Below are positions 35,005-46,796 of a DNA stretch of 64,000 nucleotides, piece after piece. The position numbers and the translations under genes were made by a program. Positions within the stretch are counted from its first letter, which is position 1, and the number at the start of each line of letters is the position of its first letter. Under the pieces are notes generated by a model. The model was not told the origin of the DNA. It ran no database searches and worked only from the letters and a program-made list of their open reading frames with translations. This stretch comes from Macrocystis pyrifera. Lineage: Eukaryota; Sar; Phaeophyceae; Laminariales; Laminariaceae. The stretch is from contig JASSKH010000014.1 in assembly GCA_031763025.1 (NCBI GenBank), positions 13,818,022 through 13,882,021 on the forward strand, written 5' to 3'.

Positions 35005-35670
35005 GTGTGTGTTCTTCATTTACAATAAACCATTCTTTCTACCAGTCGACATCCAGCGCAACCAGTGTCCGTGCCGATTCTTCAGTAATAGCGAGATACA
35101 AGTTATGTGGTCCCAAAACTAGATATACTACTCTAACAACCAGTGTTATGTAAGGAGAAAGCACAGGCAGCGGGAATGATTTATCATACCGGACACGACA
35201 GGCTCGACATACATAACTTATAAAAGAGACGAAACGAAAGAAAACAAACAAAAACAAAAAAACGAAACAAATCGAACAAGAGAAAGGAAAGACGATAATA
35301 AAAAACTGTCGTGCATCCCCGCAGAGGATATGGTAGACACCTGAAAAAAAACGCGATACGCCCTTGGGCAAAAAAGAACACCACTCTACTTGCAAACGGA
35401 GTTACACCAAGGAAAAATACCAAGCAAACCGAAGCAGAAAGTACCCTCCCGGTAGCGGCAGCAGTTTGCGCTATCAGTAGCATAGCCGGGTTCTCCCTAC
35501 TATTAATAGTCCGCTTGGAACCTTGCTATCCTTTCTTCCGTTTCCGTCCTGCGTTTGTCAACGGTGCACTGCCCCTCGGCGTCAGACAATACGAAACAAT
35601 CGGAGCAGGCTTTTCATCCACCCGCGCCACGACTTCTTTCTTTAGGCTTATCAATAGAAGAAAGGAGGAC
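35005..35670 (+). mobile_element. Family-B retroposon, long form, head to tail
   Basis: It carries the head (TTCATTTACAATAAACCATTC, CAGTCGACATCCAGCGCAAC, GTGTCCGTGCCGATTCTTC, GATACAAGTTATGTGGTC). The GACACGACAGGCTCGACATACAT box, the A-rich body, the GTAGACACCTGAAAAAAA box and the tail GTAGCGGCAGCAGTTTGCG through CGTCAGACAATACGAAAC follow. Compared with 33480-34015, a 6-bp addition creates ACTATTAATAGT at about 35499-35510. Confidence 0.75.
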
Positions 35671-36220
35671 AAAAACAAAAAGGGAAAATTACAGAGCATC
35701 GCGCAAGTGAAAATATATAACAAAACAAAAATGAGACAAACGACAGGAAGACCACGTTACAGTACCACATGCATCGAATGGAAAACCGTTGCAACCGTTG
35801 TGATCACATGATGAAATAAGAAAAATGTTTTGTTTGGTTTCGGGGGGTTCCGCGCTAAAGCTGTTTCCGTGAATTTTTAATATATACCTCTTGCCCCTAT
35901 TTTTTTTGGGCATGGTTTTGTGACGAAGTTATGAGATTATGTAATTTTTTAGGCAAAATTCCGTTCGATTTGCCCGGGTTTGAATACTATTAATAGTAAA
36001 TTCCGGTAGCTAATAATCGAAACGCACAAAGCGGGGAATGTATCGCAGTCCCCGAAATTGAAAATGACTCGGGTAAAGCTGAAAAAATCAGTATTGGGTA
36101 ATTTCAGGTGCGGGTATCACGAATCACGAATCAAGTGTCGAGCATTGCAAAAATTTATTTGGTGCCAGGTTTTTTTCTTTTTTAATCGCCGAGCATTGCC
36201 AAGTTTTGTTCGGTGCCAAG
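35671..36220. other. Intronic sequence, nothing recognised
   Basis: It contains exact CTATTAATAG near 35987. No gene. Confidence 0.35.
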
Positions 36221-36571
36221 TTTTTTTTTTTTTATTTTTATCATCACTTTTACTTTCCAGCCCAAGTCGCAAGAATAAGACGTTTTTACCCTCAGCGACG
36301 TTCTGGACAAGCCGTGGTCACAGGTGTGGTCCCTTCCCCCCGGTACGTGCCTTTATTTTTTGTCGCGCATGGGCTTCATTCAGCCTTCTCACTGCTCATC
36401 GATTTTCATCGAGTGTAGGTAACTCACGCTCTCGCGCTTTCCACTCATCAATTTTCCCGCTCATCAATTTCATATTGAAGAAAAAGCCCCTACGAGCATG
36501 CACTCGGTGATACTTGAACCCACGAAATTGATCTTGATAGGCAGGCGTCTACCAAGCCACCGGGGACGCCG
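36221..36571 (-). mobile_element. SINE-A copy, near full length
   Basis: A T tract (about 36221-36239, the poly(A) on the minus strand) is followed by the full body and the tRNA-like head ending at ACCGGGGACGCCGG. A short internal duplication (CATCAATTTTCCCGCTCATCAATTTC) near 36445 distinguishes it. Confidence 0.85.
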
Positions 36572-36649
36572 GCTATGGCAATTTTACGCCCCGCTTTGTT
36601 TTCTTCGCCGCCGCCGCAAAAAACGTCCAAGAAATAAAATATTGTAAGG

Positions 36650-36985
36650 AGGCGGGTGAGCGCGAACCGCGAGCCTTTTTGTTCGTGGGTTTTCAAGGGA
36701 GAAAAAGCCTTTTCATAAAGAATCGCATACGAGGGTATAGGGTGCCTTGCTTCGAGTTTATCTGCGTGTGTAGGTGTGTGATTAAACATCTGTTTTGGGC
36801 CACATTCGGTCAATGCACACGGCACCAGTTTCAGTTCCATCAGACTCTGTGCTCGCAAACACAGAAGACCTTCTTGTGCTGGTGGGATGATAAGTCGTTC
36901 AAAATTGGACGAGCTAGGTGCGGCAATGTGTTTAGGCACATGTTTGAAAAACACAGAACGAACAACCGTACAATATTAGATCGGT
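36650..36985 (+). repeat. Dispersed repeat E, copy 1
   Basis: It resembles 38430-38795 through blocks GCGAACCGCGAGCC-TTTTT, TCGCATACGA, GTGCC, GAGTTT, GGCCACATT, GCGC/ACGGCACCA, AAGTCGTTC, GAGCTAGGTGCGGCAA and TGT-TAGGCACA. A short A-rich end follows. Confidence 0.6.
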
Positions 36986-37156
36986 TTCTTGTTTTTTTTG
37001 CGTTCTACCCAACGGAACCCAACTCTACGAGCACTCGTAGGCAGACTGCCTGTGCACACCAACGTTCGGGCCATGTCCTCGATACATGCTGCAGGTGGTA
37101 TTGTCAGGCCCACCTCCGTACTGATGAGGGACGGAGAAGCAGGGGGAGCCAATCTG

Positions 37157-37830
37157 CTGTAGATATCGTACATTAGTAGTGGCGGCGGTGTCTGCTATAC
37201 TTGCTACGACAAGTTTTCTCTCTTGGCTCTTGGACAGAACATGTCAGGTGCATATTTTTCGTCTTCAAATATGCCGAATTTCGAGATCGGAACCAACACA
37301 GGACAATCAAGTCCGTGTGCAAAGTGTTCAAGAGTTTTAGATTGACAAGCCGAGCGTACAGCGACGCTGACCCCGGCCTCGTGTCCGACAGATACTGCTG
37401 CTGCTGCTTTGCTGCGGTAGAAGCACTGCTGCTGTAGACGTCGTATATCCGTACGAGAAGTGGTGACACCTGCTACGAGAAACAAACACCTTCTGCTGGA
37501 CAAACCCTGTCAGACGCAGATTTCTCGTCTTCAAAATATGGCGAATTTCGAGTTCGGAACCAACCCAGGACAAAATCGAGTACTTGTACGTGCACAAAGG
37601 GTTCAAGGATTAGGTTTAGAAGCCGAGCGTACAGTGACGCCGACCTTGCCTAAAATGTGTCCTACTGCTACTACTGTGTGTGTTTCGCTGCGGGACAAGC
37701 ACTACTGCTGTAGATGTCGTACATCAATCAGTTCAACAAGTAGTGGTGGCCCTTTCTACGAAAACAGGCTATTTCTGTTGGACAAAATATGTCACGCAGA
37801 TTTCTCGTCTTCAAATTATTTTTGTTATTG
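37157..37830 (+). repeat. Tandem repeat, ~276-bp period, 2.4 copies
   Basis: Units start at CTGTAGATATCGTACATTA (37157), CTGTAGACGTCGTATATCC (37432) and CTGTAGATGTCGTACATCA (37708). Each carries CTACGA, TTGGACA-AA-TGTCA, TTTCTCGTCTTCAAA, GCCGAATTTCGAG and AGCCGAGCGTACAG. A CTGCTGCTGCTGC expansion is in the first unit. The third is partial. Confidence 0.85.
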
Positions 37831-37894
37831 CTATGCTATTTTTCAATCAGAAAACATTGTTGGACTAAACATGTCGCATGTCACACGCGGCGTG

Positions 37895-37995
37895 TGCTTC
37901 ACGTTGAACCGTTCTTTCCACCCGTTGACATCCAGCGCAACCAGTGTCCGTGCCGATTTTTCAATCCCTGAGAGATCCAAGTTCTGTGGTCACAG
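37895..37995 (+). mobile_element. Family-B head fragment
   Basis: TTCACGTTGAACCGTTCTTTC, GTTGACATCCAGCGCAACCAG, TGTCCGTGCCGAT and AGTTCTGTGGTCACAG match the family-B 5' part. Confidence 0.65.
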
Positions 37996-38290
37996 CAGTG
38001 CAGATTTGTAGTCTTCAAACTTTTTCGACGGATTTCTAGGTGGAAACCAGGATACACACGACCAAATCTTGTATTGATCCAAGTGTGTGCGTACTGCGGT
38101 GTTTTTCATATGTCAAGAAGAGAAGGAGAGGCCAAGAACAGTTAGTATCAGTGATGGTATATTGAGATCCACCATCGACGGCGTAGTACGTAGGTTTTCG
38201 TTCGTGTTGGTGAAGCACAATCAGAATAATCCGTATTCGCCCAGCATGATGATGCATCGCACGTATAACTACTGCAGGTTTTACTGAGGT

Positions 38291-38445
38291 CGCGCCTCAT
38301 TGCCACCAACTACTATTGCGGGGGACCATAGTATATCGGACCAATTAATGCTAGTTAAAGTAGGGAAATATACGGGTTTTTGTATTCACCAAGGGTTGGT
38401 CCTATTTACTATGTTCCCCCGTAATAGTAATGAGGCAAGCGCGAG
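38291..38445. mobile_element. Hairpin-type (MITE-like) element
   Basis: Arms 38291-38346 and 38396-38445 are imperfect inverted repeats (CGCGC-CCTCATT ... ACTATTGCGGGGGACCATAGTA ... GGACCAA). The left arm has 10 extra bp (GCCACCAACT). It has a ~50-bp loop and no coding capacity. Confidence 0.7.
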
Positions 38446-38795
38446 CCTTTTTTAGTCTTGTTTTTCCAAAATACCAGGTATAGTCTTTTCACTACGGCTC
38501 GCATACGAAGGTGCCACGTTTTGAGTTTTTCTGGTTGTGTGTGCATGTGTGCGTGTGGTCTCATGATTCCACATTTTTTCGGCCACGTTTGTCGACCGCT
38601 CTTAACGCACAGGGCGCCAACTCCAGTCCCGGCGGGTTATGTACACGCACACACACAAACGAAAAACCTTTTCGTGCTGGTGCGGTGGCAAGTCGTTCTA
38701 GTCGTTGCTCAAGCTAGGTGCGGCAACGTGTGTGTAGGCACAAGGCTGTGGGCTATGGTTTAACAAAAAAAACAGAACCAACCGTAAAATAATAC
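38446..38795 (+). repeat. Dispersed repeat E, copy 2
   Basis: It matches 36650-36985 in block order and carries an additional TACCAGGTATAG near 38466 absent from copy 1. It directly abuts the hairpin element. Confidence 0.6.
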
Positions 38796-39980
38796 CCGTA
38801 CGTAACGCTTTTTGTTTATGTAGGGCCACACTCCTGACGAACAGAAAAAAAACACGATTCGTGACTTTTTGGCATGCCATAAGATCACCATTAGATCACG
38901 ATCCGTGACATTTCAGTTCTAACGAAAAAAGCCGAAAAACGTCGCGTTTCGTGATGTCTTCAATTATTTTAAATTCTGATATTTCAAACCCGACATTTTT
39001 TTAGGGGTGACGCCAACTGTCGAAAGGTGGGCACGGCCAGGCCGGGCTGGGCCGTCCGCACCTGACCCAGCCCGTGATATATTCGAATCACGGGCCGAGG
39101 CCTGGCCCAGCCTGCGAGATTCTAACTTCACCGACCATCGGCCAAGCTCGTTTCGCGAGATTCCATCTCGTAGGCCGTCTGCCCGGCCAGGCCTGTGACA
39201 TCCTCAGGTCATTTCGCTTTTGTCGTCCAGCAGAGTGGCTAGCCTCTTCCTGGCCTAAACCTCCTCGTTAGCCCGCGGCCAGCGGTGTCTTTAGGTATCC
39301 GCCCGTTGTCCACAAGCAGCGTACGAAGCAGAGTCTGTCATGCCCCTATTCCGACTTACGGACACACCACCTCTCTCCTACGGTTTTAGATTGCGCCCAA
39401 CTTCCGAGCAGCTGATGAAGCAGCACCATTGCGTCCACTTCAAAACCAAATCACACTGATATCTGCGCTACAACAACGCAGTTCCCCCACTAGAAAACAC
39501 GTACCCCCAGCCTGGAGACACACGTATAAAGTGTGCATAGAGGGATTAAAACAACGCCTTAGGGTCATCCAGTCAGCTATTGATAGCTGATGCACTACCG
39601 CGTTCAGTCCTCAATGTATCACAATATTTTCTCGCGCACCCCCAAACCAAGGAGAGATATACGTATTCTCTATCTATGACACTATGAAGCGGCATGCCGT
39701 GCATCATAACCCAAACACCAAAAGCGGCTGTAGCCACCACCGCAAACCTGCGCAATGCACGACATCCGGACGCGTACTCAGCGTCCACCAGGTACGTCAA
39801 ACAAACAGGAACAAACACACCACAAAGTTGCTGCGACCATTCAACTTCCTCTCCACTGACTCCCTCAAAAGCACGGGCGCGTGGGTGGGAATTGAAACTA
39901 ATCTGTATCACACCTTTAATATAGTACTTTTTTAGCTCTGACTCGGTTTGACAACGTGCTTGGCTCGCTGGTCAGCAACT
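38796..39980. other. Intronic sequence, no gene recognised
   Basis: The stretch 39020-39300 is GC-rich with repeated CCAGCC/GGCC words and a small palindrome CCCGTGAT..ATCACGGG near 39078-39101. ACCAGGTA occurs near 39787. Confidence 0.4.
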
Positions 39981-39982
39981 CA

Positions 39983-40066
39983 ACTACGAACTAGGCAAGG
40001 TGTGTCTCAAGGCTATCCATTTGTACGAACTAGGCAAGGTGTGTCTCAAGGCTATCTAATTGATAC
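39983..40066 (+). repeat. 44-bp tandem duplication
   Basis: TACGAACTAGGCAAGGTGTG and the following CTCAAGGCTATC occur twice in direct succession. Confidence 0.85.
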
Positions 40067-41570
40067 GTACCATTCACCCGCGCTGATCTGATTGGTTGCC
40101 CAAACTTTTTCCGCACGTGTAAAACTCGCATTTTCTCGTGCTTTGATAATACTATGAATCACGTTTTTGAACCGGGGTTATTTTTATCATAATCATGATT
40201 AGACTTCCTCCGTGATCATTTGAGTATCTCAATCTAATTATATTTCCGTGATCTTTTGATTACCTCAAAAATAATGATTAACCCACCAAGCGTGGTGTTA
40301 TTAATACTACAATGGGCTGCGTAGTTGATCGGTCTTTTACCCCTATGCAGCTCAGTAGGTGGCATCCTCACAGCTAGTAGTGGTCTGCTTCGGTGGTGTA
40401 TCTGGAGTTTAGTGTGGCCTTCCAACAGGAGATTGTCGGTGTCCAGTGCATGGCTTTTCTGCAGGAACTCGCCTTTGGCAGACATTTCAACCGTGTGTTG
40501 GGCGGGGGAAACGTGCCCCAGCACTTTGAACTACATAATAGTGGTGTCGGATGATTTTGAGCACACGACCGTAGGAATCATCTTTTTGTTCGTCAGGGTC
40601 AGCAATCAAGGTGTTAATTGCCTTTGAGCAGTCTCGAGTTGCTGCATCCTTTCGAGGGCGGGGGAGGGGGCGTGCACATACGTTGCTTGCCTTTGTCATT
40701 TGACCATTGACCACGCACCACTTTCGAGAGGGAGGGGGGGGGCGGAGTCACTATTTTCTACTACAAGATATTATAGTAATTAGGTATACGTTAAATATGT
40801 GTCCATGGTTTGAGATGTCTCGTGGGTTGCAAGTTGTAAAGCAATACGTTCGGCGTTCTTCTCTTCCGCCCCATTTTGATTTTTTCGAGGAGGCGCCCTT
40901 GACTACCATGAGGATTGATTTTTTTCTGCCTCATTGTTGTGTTTTTTGGAGGGGGCGAGAAATGTGTAAATGGATCATGGTTTCGGCGCCCTCGGTTCGA
41001 ATGATTTATTGCGGCTTTGACCGAGATTAATTTTAGCTAACTGGCTACCGACGTTCCTGCCTGGGAGCAGATATACCAGAGTTAATGTGTGGAAAAGTGT
41101 ATGGAATACACCCTACAAAGTATACTGGTTTGAGAAAGCTACGCAGCTTGGGCCAGTACACCGGTGTTGGGTACTTACCTTGGAGATGGGGTTTGGCGGA
41201 TGGGGGATGCGCAGAAGCAGGGTGTAACGTTCTGATCCAAAGTGCAAACACAACCGAGATGTAGTTCGTACAACCAACAAGTGGCTCTCGGCGACGCTGC
41301 TGCGGGCCTCGGTGCCGCTGCTTTGCGCTTGCAGGCGTTCTTCATGACTCCAACCGACGAAGCCCGATTGCAGGAGGCACAACTGCTGTAGCTTAGCTGC
41401 TCCAGGAACTTCGTGCTGGGTGTGCTGGTATGCCCTCAGGTCGGGTGCGGTGGGGTGTCGTACCCGCCCATATTACTATCCCGCATGATAACGACTTCCA
41501 TTTCTCTAGTAAAATCAAATAATCATGATTAAACGATCAACTTTTAATTTCATGATTATTCACGGTCAGA
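40067..41570. other. Intronic sequence with small palindromes
   Basis: AATCATGATT palindromes and related AT-rich inverted segments flank the region (40190-40285 and about 41510-41560), as if marking ends of an element. Nothing coding was recognised between. Confidence 0.35.
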
Positions 41571-41893
41571 GGCGTCCCCGGTGGCTTGGTAGGTGGTCCG
41601 CGTGCCTATCAATATCTATTTCGTGGGTTCAAGTCTCACCGAGTGCATGCTCCTAGCGACATTTTCTTGCATAAATAATTGATAAGCGGAAAGCGAGAAA
41701 GCGTGAGTTGGCTACATTCTATGAAAATCGACGAGCAGTGGGAATGCTGAACCCTATGCGCGCCTAAAAATAAAGGCACGTAACGGCGGGGAGAAGGGAC
41801 GACACCTGTGACCACGGCTTGTCCAGAAGATCGTCGAGGGTAAAACCCCCTACGAGTTGGCTGGAAAGTAAAAGTGATAAATAAAAAAAAAAG
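41571..41893 (+). mobile_element. SINE-A copy, full length
   Basis: It has the tRNA-like head GGCGTCCCCGGTGGCTTGGT, a B box in GTGGGTTCAAGTCTCAC, the full body and an A tail at about 41880-41893. Confidence 0.88.
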
Positions 41894-41984
41894 ATGAGGA
41901 TTGAAATTAAAAAAACATGATCAATCATATACTTGGTTCTGACTCTTACTCTGTTGACGACGAGCAGTTGTTTCTTCTTCCCAT

Positions 41985-42075
41985 TTTTTTCCACCCTGTT
42001 TTATTCAAGTGTCTGCCAGATCCCCTGCGGGGGGGGCACGATGGTTTTTTTCTATAAATATATATATATACAAGG
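41985..42075 (-). mobile_element. Family-B fragment
   Basis: Minus-strand copy of the TTTATTCAAGTGTCTGCCAG / CCCCTGCGGGG / ACGATGG-TTTTT box, ending in a (TA)n run. Confidence 0.55.
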
Positions 42076-42880
42076 CTTTCCTTCGGAGTGGGTATGTATT
42101 CCGTCGTTTCGTGTACATATAACTGCAATTAATTGGCGACATAGCCCAAAGCCAACCAAACTAAATGTACTTGTGTAAGAAACGGTGAAGGATGTAATAA
42201 TCGCGTTTATTTGTGAATGTAATGTGAAACGTAAGATCGGGTGACGCAAGAGTAAGTATGACATTCGTCTAATAATAAGAAAACACATGTTTCATCAGTG
42301 TGGGGAGAGAGTGGAGTAGTGCTTGGCATGTGGATGATATACAACATACAGGCTGTTGTTTAAAGGAAGGTTTGGGACAGGAGAGAACGCAGCAGTGCCG
42401 GCAACGACAACGGTTATGGAAATGTTGTATAGTTGCTGGGCGGCCGCGATTTCGATGTAGCCAGCATAGGAGCTTGAATGAGACATGATATGTAAATAGT
42501 CTTCCAGGATGCTGTAGTAACGAGGCGGGAGGCCCAGAATGTAGATCTGTTCGCTGTTGAACCCGTTGGATATGTGTAGGAAGAAATAATCGTGATTTTG
42601 GGAAATGTGGGAAACAATTTGTTTCCTTTCGTTCGTCCTGGATGGCGACAATCTGCTTGGCGTACTGCTTCGGAATTCCGCGAAGCCCTGGAGCAGGCGA
42701 AATGGAAGGGAGTCTTTTTGCGCTTGATGATGAGTCTCCGTCTTTGATGGTGGAGTCCGTCAGGCGGCAGTTGTAGCACTTGCCACGGACCTGGTCGAAG
42801 TAAACATATAGGGTGCGCGGGGCGGGAGTGGCGTGCAGGGAACGGCGGGGGGGGGGGGGGCAGAGTTCATTATTTGTACT
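42076..42880. other. Intronic sequence, nothing recognised
   Basis: There are open frames on the minus strand near 42300-42780 but without a recognisable domain. A poly-G run lies at 42847-42860. Confidence 0.35.
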
Positions 42881-44382
42881 ACTCTACAGCGGCACAACAG
42901 TAGCACGTAATCGCTTGCTATACGACGGCAGCAGCGGCAGCAGCAGAAGCAGAAGCAGCAAGTACGTAATTTCATTGACGATACAGAAATATGTAGACAC
43001 ACAAGTGTAGTACAGTACACACAAATCACGTCCAGCATGATGTACGGCAACAACGCAGCAGCACCACAAAAAAAATCATTGACGATACAGAAATATGTAC
43101 ACACGCACAAGTTTGAGAGTAATAGACACACAAATCATGTCCAGCATGATGTACGGCAACAACGCAGCAGCGCCACAAAACGACCAGGAAACACAATTAT
43201 CCGAGTACATACAAACATTCAGTGAATATTGCGGCAGCACTAAAAGCAGAGCAGCAGCAACAGCAGAAGCAGCAACGAATCGCCACAGCGTTGGCAGCAG
43301 CAGCATAGCAACGATATGAAAAGAAGGGAGAAACAAAGTATGTACCCCGAGGCCGTCCGAAAAGTATTTTTGGTACCTCACTATAGACCCACCTCCGCAT
43401 GCTGTACGGCAACAACGCAGCAGCAGCAGAGAATAACAATACGAAATACGAGAAAAACTATTAATAGTACGTACGCAAAATGCAGGAGCAAAACGACCAA
43501 AATATATTTTTTACGTATCAAAAAAACCATTTGGGTACAAAAATGGCCAATAAAAACAAGAATCCGCGTTGGCAGCAGCAGCATAGCAACGATATGAAAA
43601 TAAGGAAGAAAAAAAGTATGTACCCTGGTATGCCGCAATCGCAAAACCTACGGAATTTCATTGACGATACCGAAATATGTACACACACAAGTGCAGCATG
43701 ATGTACGGCAACAACGCAGCAGCACCACAGCAGCAGCAAAGCAACGATATATATGAAAATAATCAAGCCAAAAACGAGAAATTGCAGTACGTACGCAAAA
43801 TGCAGGAGCAAAACGACAAAAATATTTTTCCACGTATCAAAAGCACCGTTTGGGTACAAAAACGACCAAGAAAAACAGTAATCCGAGTACATACGAACAT
43901 TCAGTGGATATTGCGGCAGCATTTGCAGCAGCAGCAGCAAAAGCAGCCACAGCATTAGCAGCAGCAGCAGCAAAAGCAGCCACAGCATTAGCAGCAGCAG
44001 CAGCAAAAGCAGCCACAGCATTAGCAGCAGCAGCAGCAAAAGCAGCCACAGCATTAGCAGCAGCAGAAGCTGCAACGAATCGCCGCAGCGTTGGCAGCGT
44101 TGGCAGCAGCAGCAGCATAGCAACGATATGAAAATAAGGAAGAAAAAAAAACATGTACCCTGGTATGCCGGCATCGCAAAACCTACGGAATTGACGATCC
44201 GAAAATATGTACGCTTCCAGCATGATGCACGGCAACAACGCAGCAGCACTACATACAGCAGCAGCAATTGCACAGGAGCAGCAGGTGCGCAGCACGGCAA
44301 CAACGCAGCAGCACTACAGCAGCAGCGAGTGCACAGGAGAAGCAGGTGCATAGCAGCAGCAGCACTCATGGCGTGGCGCTGA

Positions 44383-44413
<31 letters not shown>

Positions 44414-44450
44414 CGAAAACGAGCAAAATGAGCATGTGGGGTCACCCAAA
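42881..44450. repeat. CAG/GCA-rich complex repeat block
   Basis: Repeated modules are CAGCATGATGTACGGCAACA with ACGCAGCAGCAC (near 43034, 43143, 43397, 43696, 44217), TCATTGACGATACAGAAATA, and AGCATAGCAACGATATGAAA with AAGAA. CAG tracts lie between them. At about 43915-44060 a 36-bp minisatellite (GCAGCAGCAGCAAAAGCAGC with CACAGCATTA) runs for four to five copies. Long open frames here encode only Ala/Ser/Gln or Leu runs and are not credible genes. Confidence 0.85.
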
Positions 44451-44773
44451 CATGTACACACAGAAATCGCGTGCATGCACCGAAAATGCACCACAGTAGC
44501 AGCAGCACTCACGTCGTTCGGTGCAGCGGTGACGGCGACAGCTGAATCCTCCGTTCCTTCGTTCACGTCCCGCAAACAGTTGTGCATGTGCGCGTTCGCG
44601 TTCACTGTGCGTAAGAGGAGCCGACGCAACGGACGAAAGGGAAAGAACGAGCATGGATGAGTCAAAAAAAAAAAAACGCTTTGACGTAGGATTGTATGCA
44701 AAAAGGCAATTGAAAACCCCCAAAAAACGTACTGGCAACATACAGCATGCACAATAGACATAAGACACTCACC

Positions 44774-45150
44774 ACTGTCAGCAGTCTCGAGGGAGTACGA
44801 GACAGTCCCTTCCTTGATCGGGCGAGCACAGAACTCGCAGTCGGTTGCCCTGTCAGGATGATCCCGCCACCACGCACGTGAGATCCTTGCAGGTGGCGAA
44901 GGCCACGTTTTTGCCACCAGGCGCGGAGTTCTTGACCAAGCAAGTGTTGGTCCGTGCACTGGTCGCAAACAACAGCCGGCACCAGGTCGGTCTTTGTCGT
45001 TGCCGCTCTCTTGCCAGAGGGCGAGGACCACGCGCCTCTCGACGAGGGGGAGGTGAGCTTAGGGGGCGTGGAGAATGGAGAGGCGGAGGTTGCAGCACCA
45101 CCAGGTTCACCACCGACAGCAGCAGCTTGGCCGCCGACAGCTGCACCTAT
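44774..45150 (-). pseudogene. Unidentified Cys-containing coding-like relic
   Basis: The minus strand shows readable pieces in more than one frame: AVVCDQCTDQHLLGQELRAW and CEFCARPIKEGTVSYSLET. The latter is followed by AGTG|GTGAGTG, which resembles a splice donor near 44774. It could be a decayed exon with Cys-x-x-Cys pairs. No family was recognised. Confidence 0.25.
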
Positions 45151-45224
45151 CCATGCCGTTCGTCGAAGGCGAGACGCCTCTTTTAGGCCGTGCGAAGAGC
45201 TGTCTACTGGTTGGCAGTTTGCGG

Positions 45225-45365
45225 AAGAAGAAAGAAGAAAAGGTTGTTTGGCTATTTGGCGAAGAAGAAAGAAGAAAAGGTTGTTTGGCTGTTCGGCTGT
45301 TTCAAAGAAGGAAGAAAGGTTGTTTGGCTGTTCGGCTGTTTCAAAGAAGAAGGGCTGTTTGCGAA
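45225..45365 (+). repeat. Short tandem repeat, GAAGAAAGAAGAAAAGGTTG units
   Basis: Two near-identical ~40-bp units are followed by two ~45-bp relatives sharing GGTTGTTTGGCTGTTCGGCT and GTTTCAAAGAAG. Confidence 0.8.
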
Positions 45366-45434
45366 GAGCTGTCTATCAGTCGGTCTGTCTGCCAAGAGCT
45401 AGCAAGTGACAACGACCTCAAAAATCGTAATTAT

Positions 45435-45605
45435 AGTTGTATTTATATATATTCTTGTTTCTTTTTCTTTTTCGAGTTGTCTTCTTTGTTCTTGTTTTTT
45501 TTTCTCTTTGTTTCGTTTTGTTTGTCTAGGTCATGGAATGTGTATGTCGTGCCTGTCGTACGCAGTATATTGACATGGCATTGCATCGCATACGTAGCCA
45601 CCAGT
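45435..45605 (-). mobile_element. Family-B fragment (middle part)
   Basis: On the minus strand: GCAATGCCATGTCAATAT, GCGTACGACAGGCACGACAT, ACACATTCCATGACCTAGAC and the A/G-rich body, as in 60452-60600. Confidence 0.7.
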
Positions 45606-46796
45606 CTTAAATATCGTACCGAAACTTTCGATATATCGTTCGATATATATATATATCGTCGATATAAATATTTTTTTAATCGAACCAAAAAAAGTGCGGT
45701 ATTTCGATTTATATATTGTTATCGCCCTCGAAAGAAATGCATTCGAGCGTTGTTCTCGGTTTGCTCGTCTCTTTTTTTGTGAAGTCGCAGGTGGAGTTGT
45801 TGAGAGTGACGGCAGAGGCCGGTCCGGACCAGCACAGACGGAACCCCAGAGTGCTGTGTCTGCCGCAGGCAGAGCGTCTACTTGTAGACTATCGGTACCA
45901 CTCGTTATAGTACTCGGCGGGGACATATATCCAGCAGCAGCACACGAGGACGGCACGAGCACCCGCACCAGTACCACAGCAATGGTATCGATATCATTGA
46001 TAATTGGGGCTGCAGGGCTAAATACAAGACTGTTGCCCAATGAAAAACGAAACGTGAACGGGGAGAGACCTCCAACAGTCAGTCAGAAAGCTGATGACTC
46101 TCTCTAGACCAAAGCAAAACATGTCGGTTGTTTATTACAACAAGTAAACGACAGGGGGACAAAAGATCTCTGTACCGCGAAATAGTTGTTCTGATTCCCG
46201 ATGAATTCGCGTTGCATTCGGGGAGAATAGGGGGGGGCAACCAGACTGGCCGCGAGCAGAGTGCCAGAGGCAGTGATCAAGAAAGGAGGGAGGTGGTCGT
46301 CGGACTCATTTATGGTGTACGTTAGGGCTAACATGGAAGAACTGGCATGGGTATCAGAGGTGTTGGAGCATGGGGGGCGGGGGGGGTTGAGAGACAGCCA
46401 GAACAAGGGACGAGATGGGGTTAAACACTATAGGTGCTACTCCGCCCGTCATAGTAATGACCGCTTGGGAGGTTGCAAAATACCCGAACAGTCCTTACAC
46501 ATATCCGGACGAAGGGGGAAAGAAACCGCGGGGAGGCGTTTCACTAGCGGAGCGCGACCGGTAAGGAGGTCGACCGCGTTTCGTTTGTGTGGAGGGGGGA
46601 GAGGCGTAAGCAAACGAAAAGGGACGAGGCGACCCCCCCCCTTTTCTCTCTTCCTTCTGGCTATTTTATGTAGGGACGAGGTAGGCGTACGAATGCAGGG
46701 GGGGGACGGGCAAGGGCAGCCCCCCCCCTCCCCCACCATTTCGGCTTCTTCAGTTAATATCAAGCTTTTTTTCGTGGAATTGGACAACCAAAGCTG
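45606..46796. other. Intronic sequence, nothing recognised
   Basis: There is a TATCGATATA-rich run at 45625-45675, then GC-rich sequence with several poly-G and poly-C runs. No gene. Confidence 0.35.

Noticed and set aside
43518..44435. 305-codon Leu/Cys-rich frame and Ala-rich frames on the other strand
   Set aside because: Both are translations of CAG/GCA tracts and a 36-bp minisatellite, with no domain or independent coding signal.
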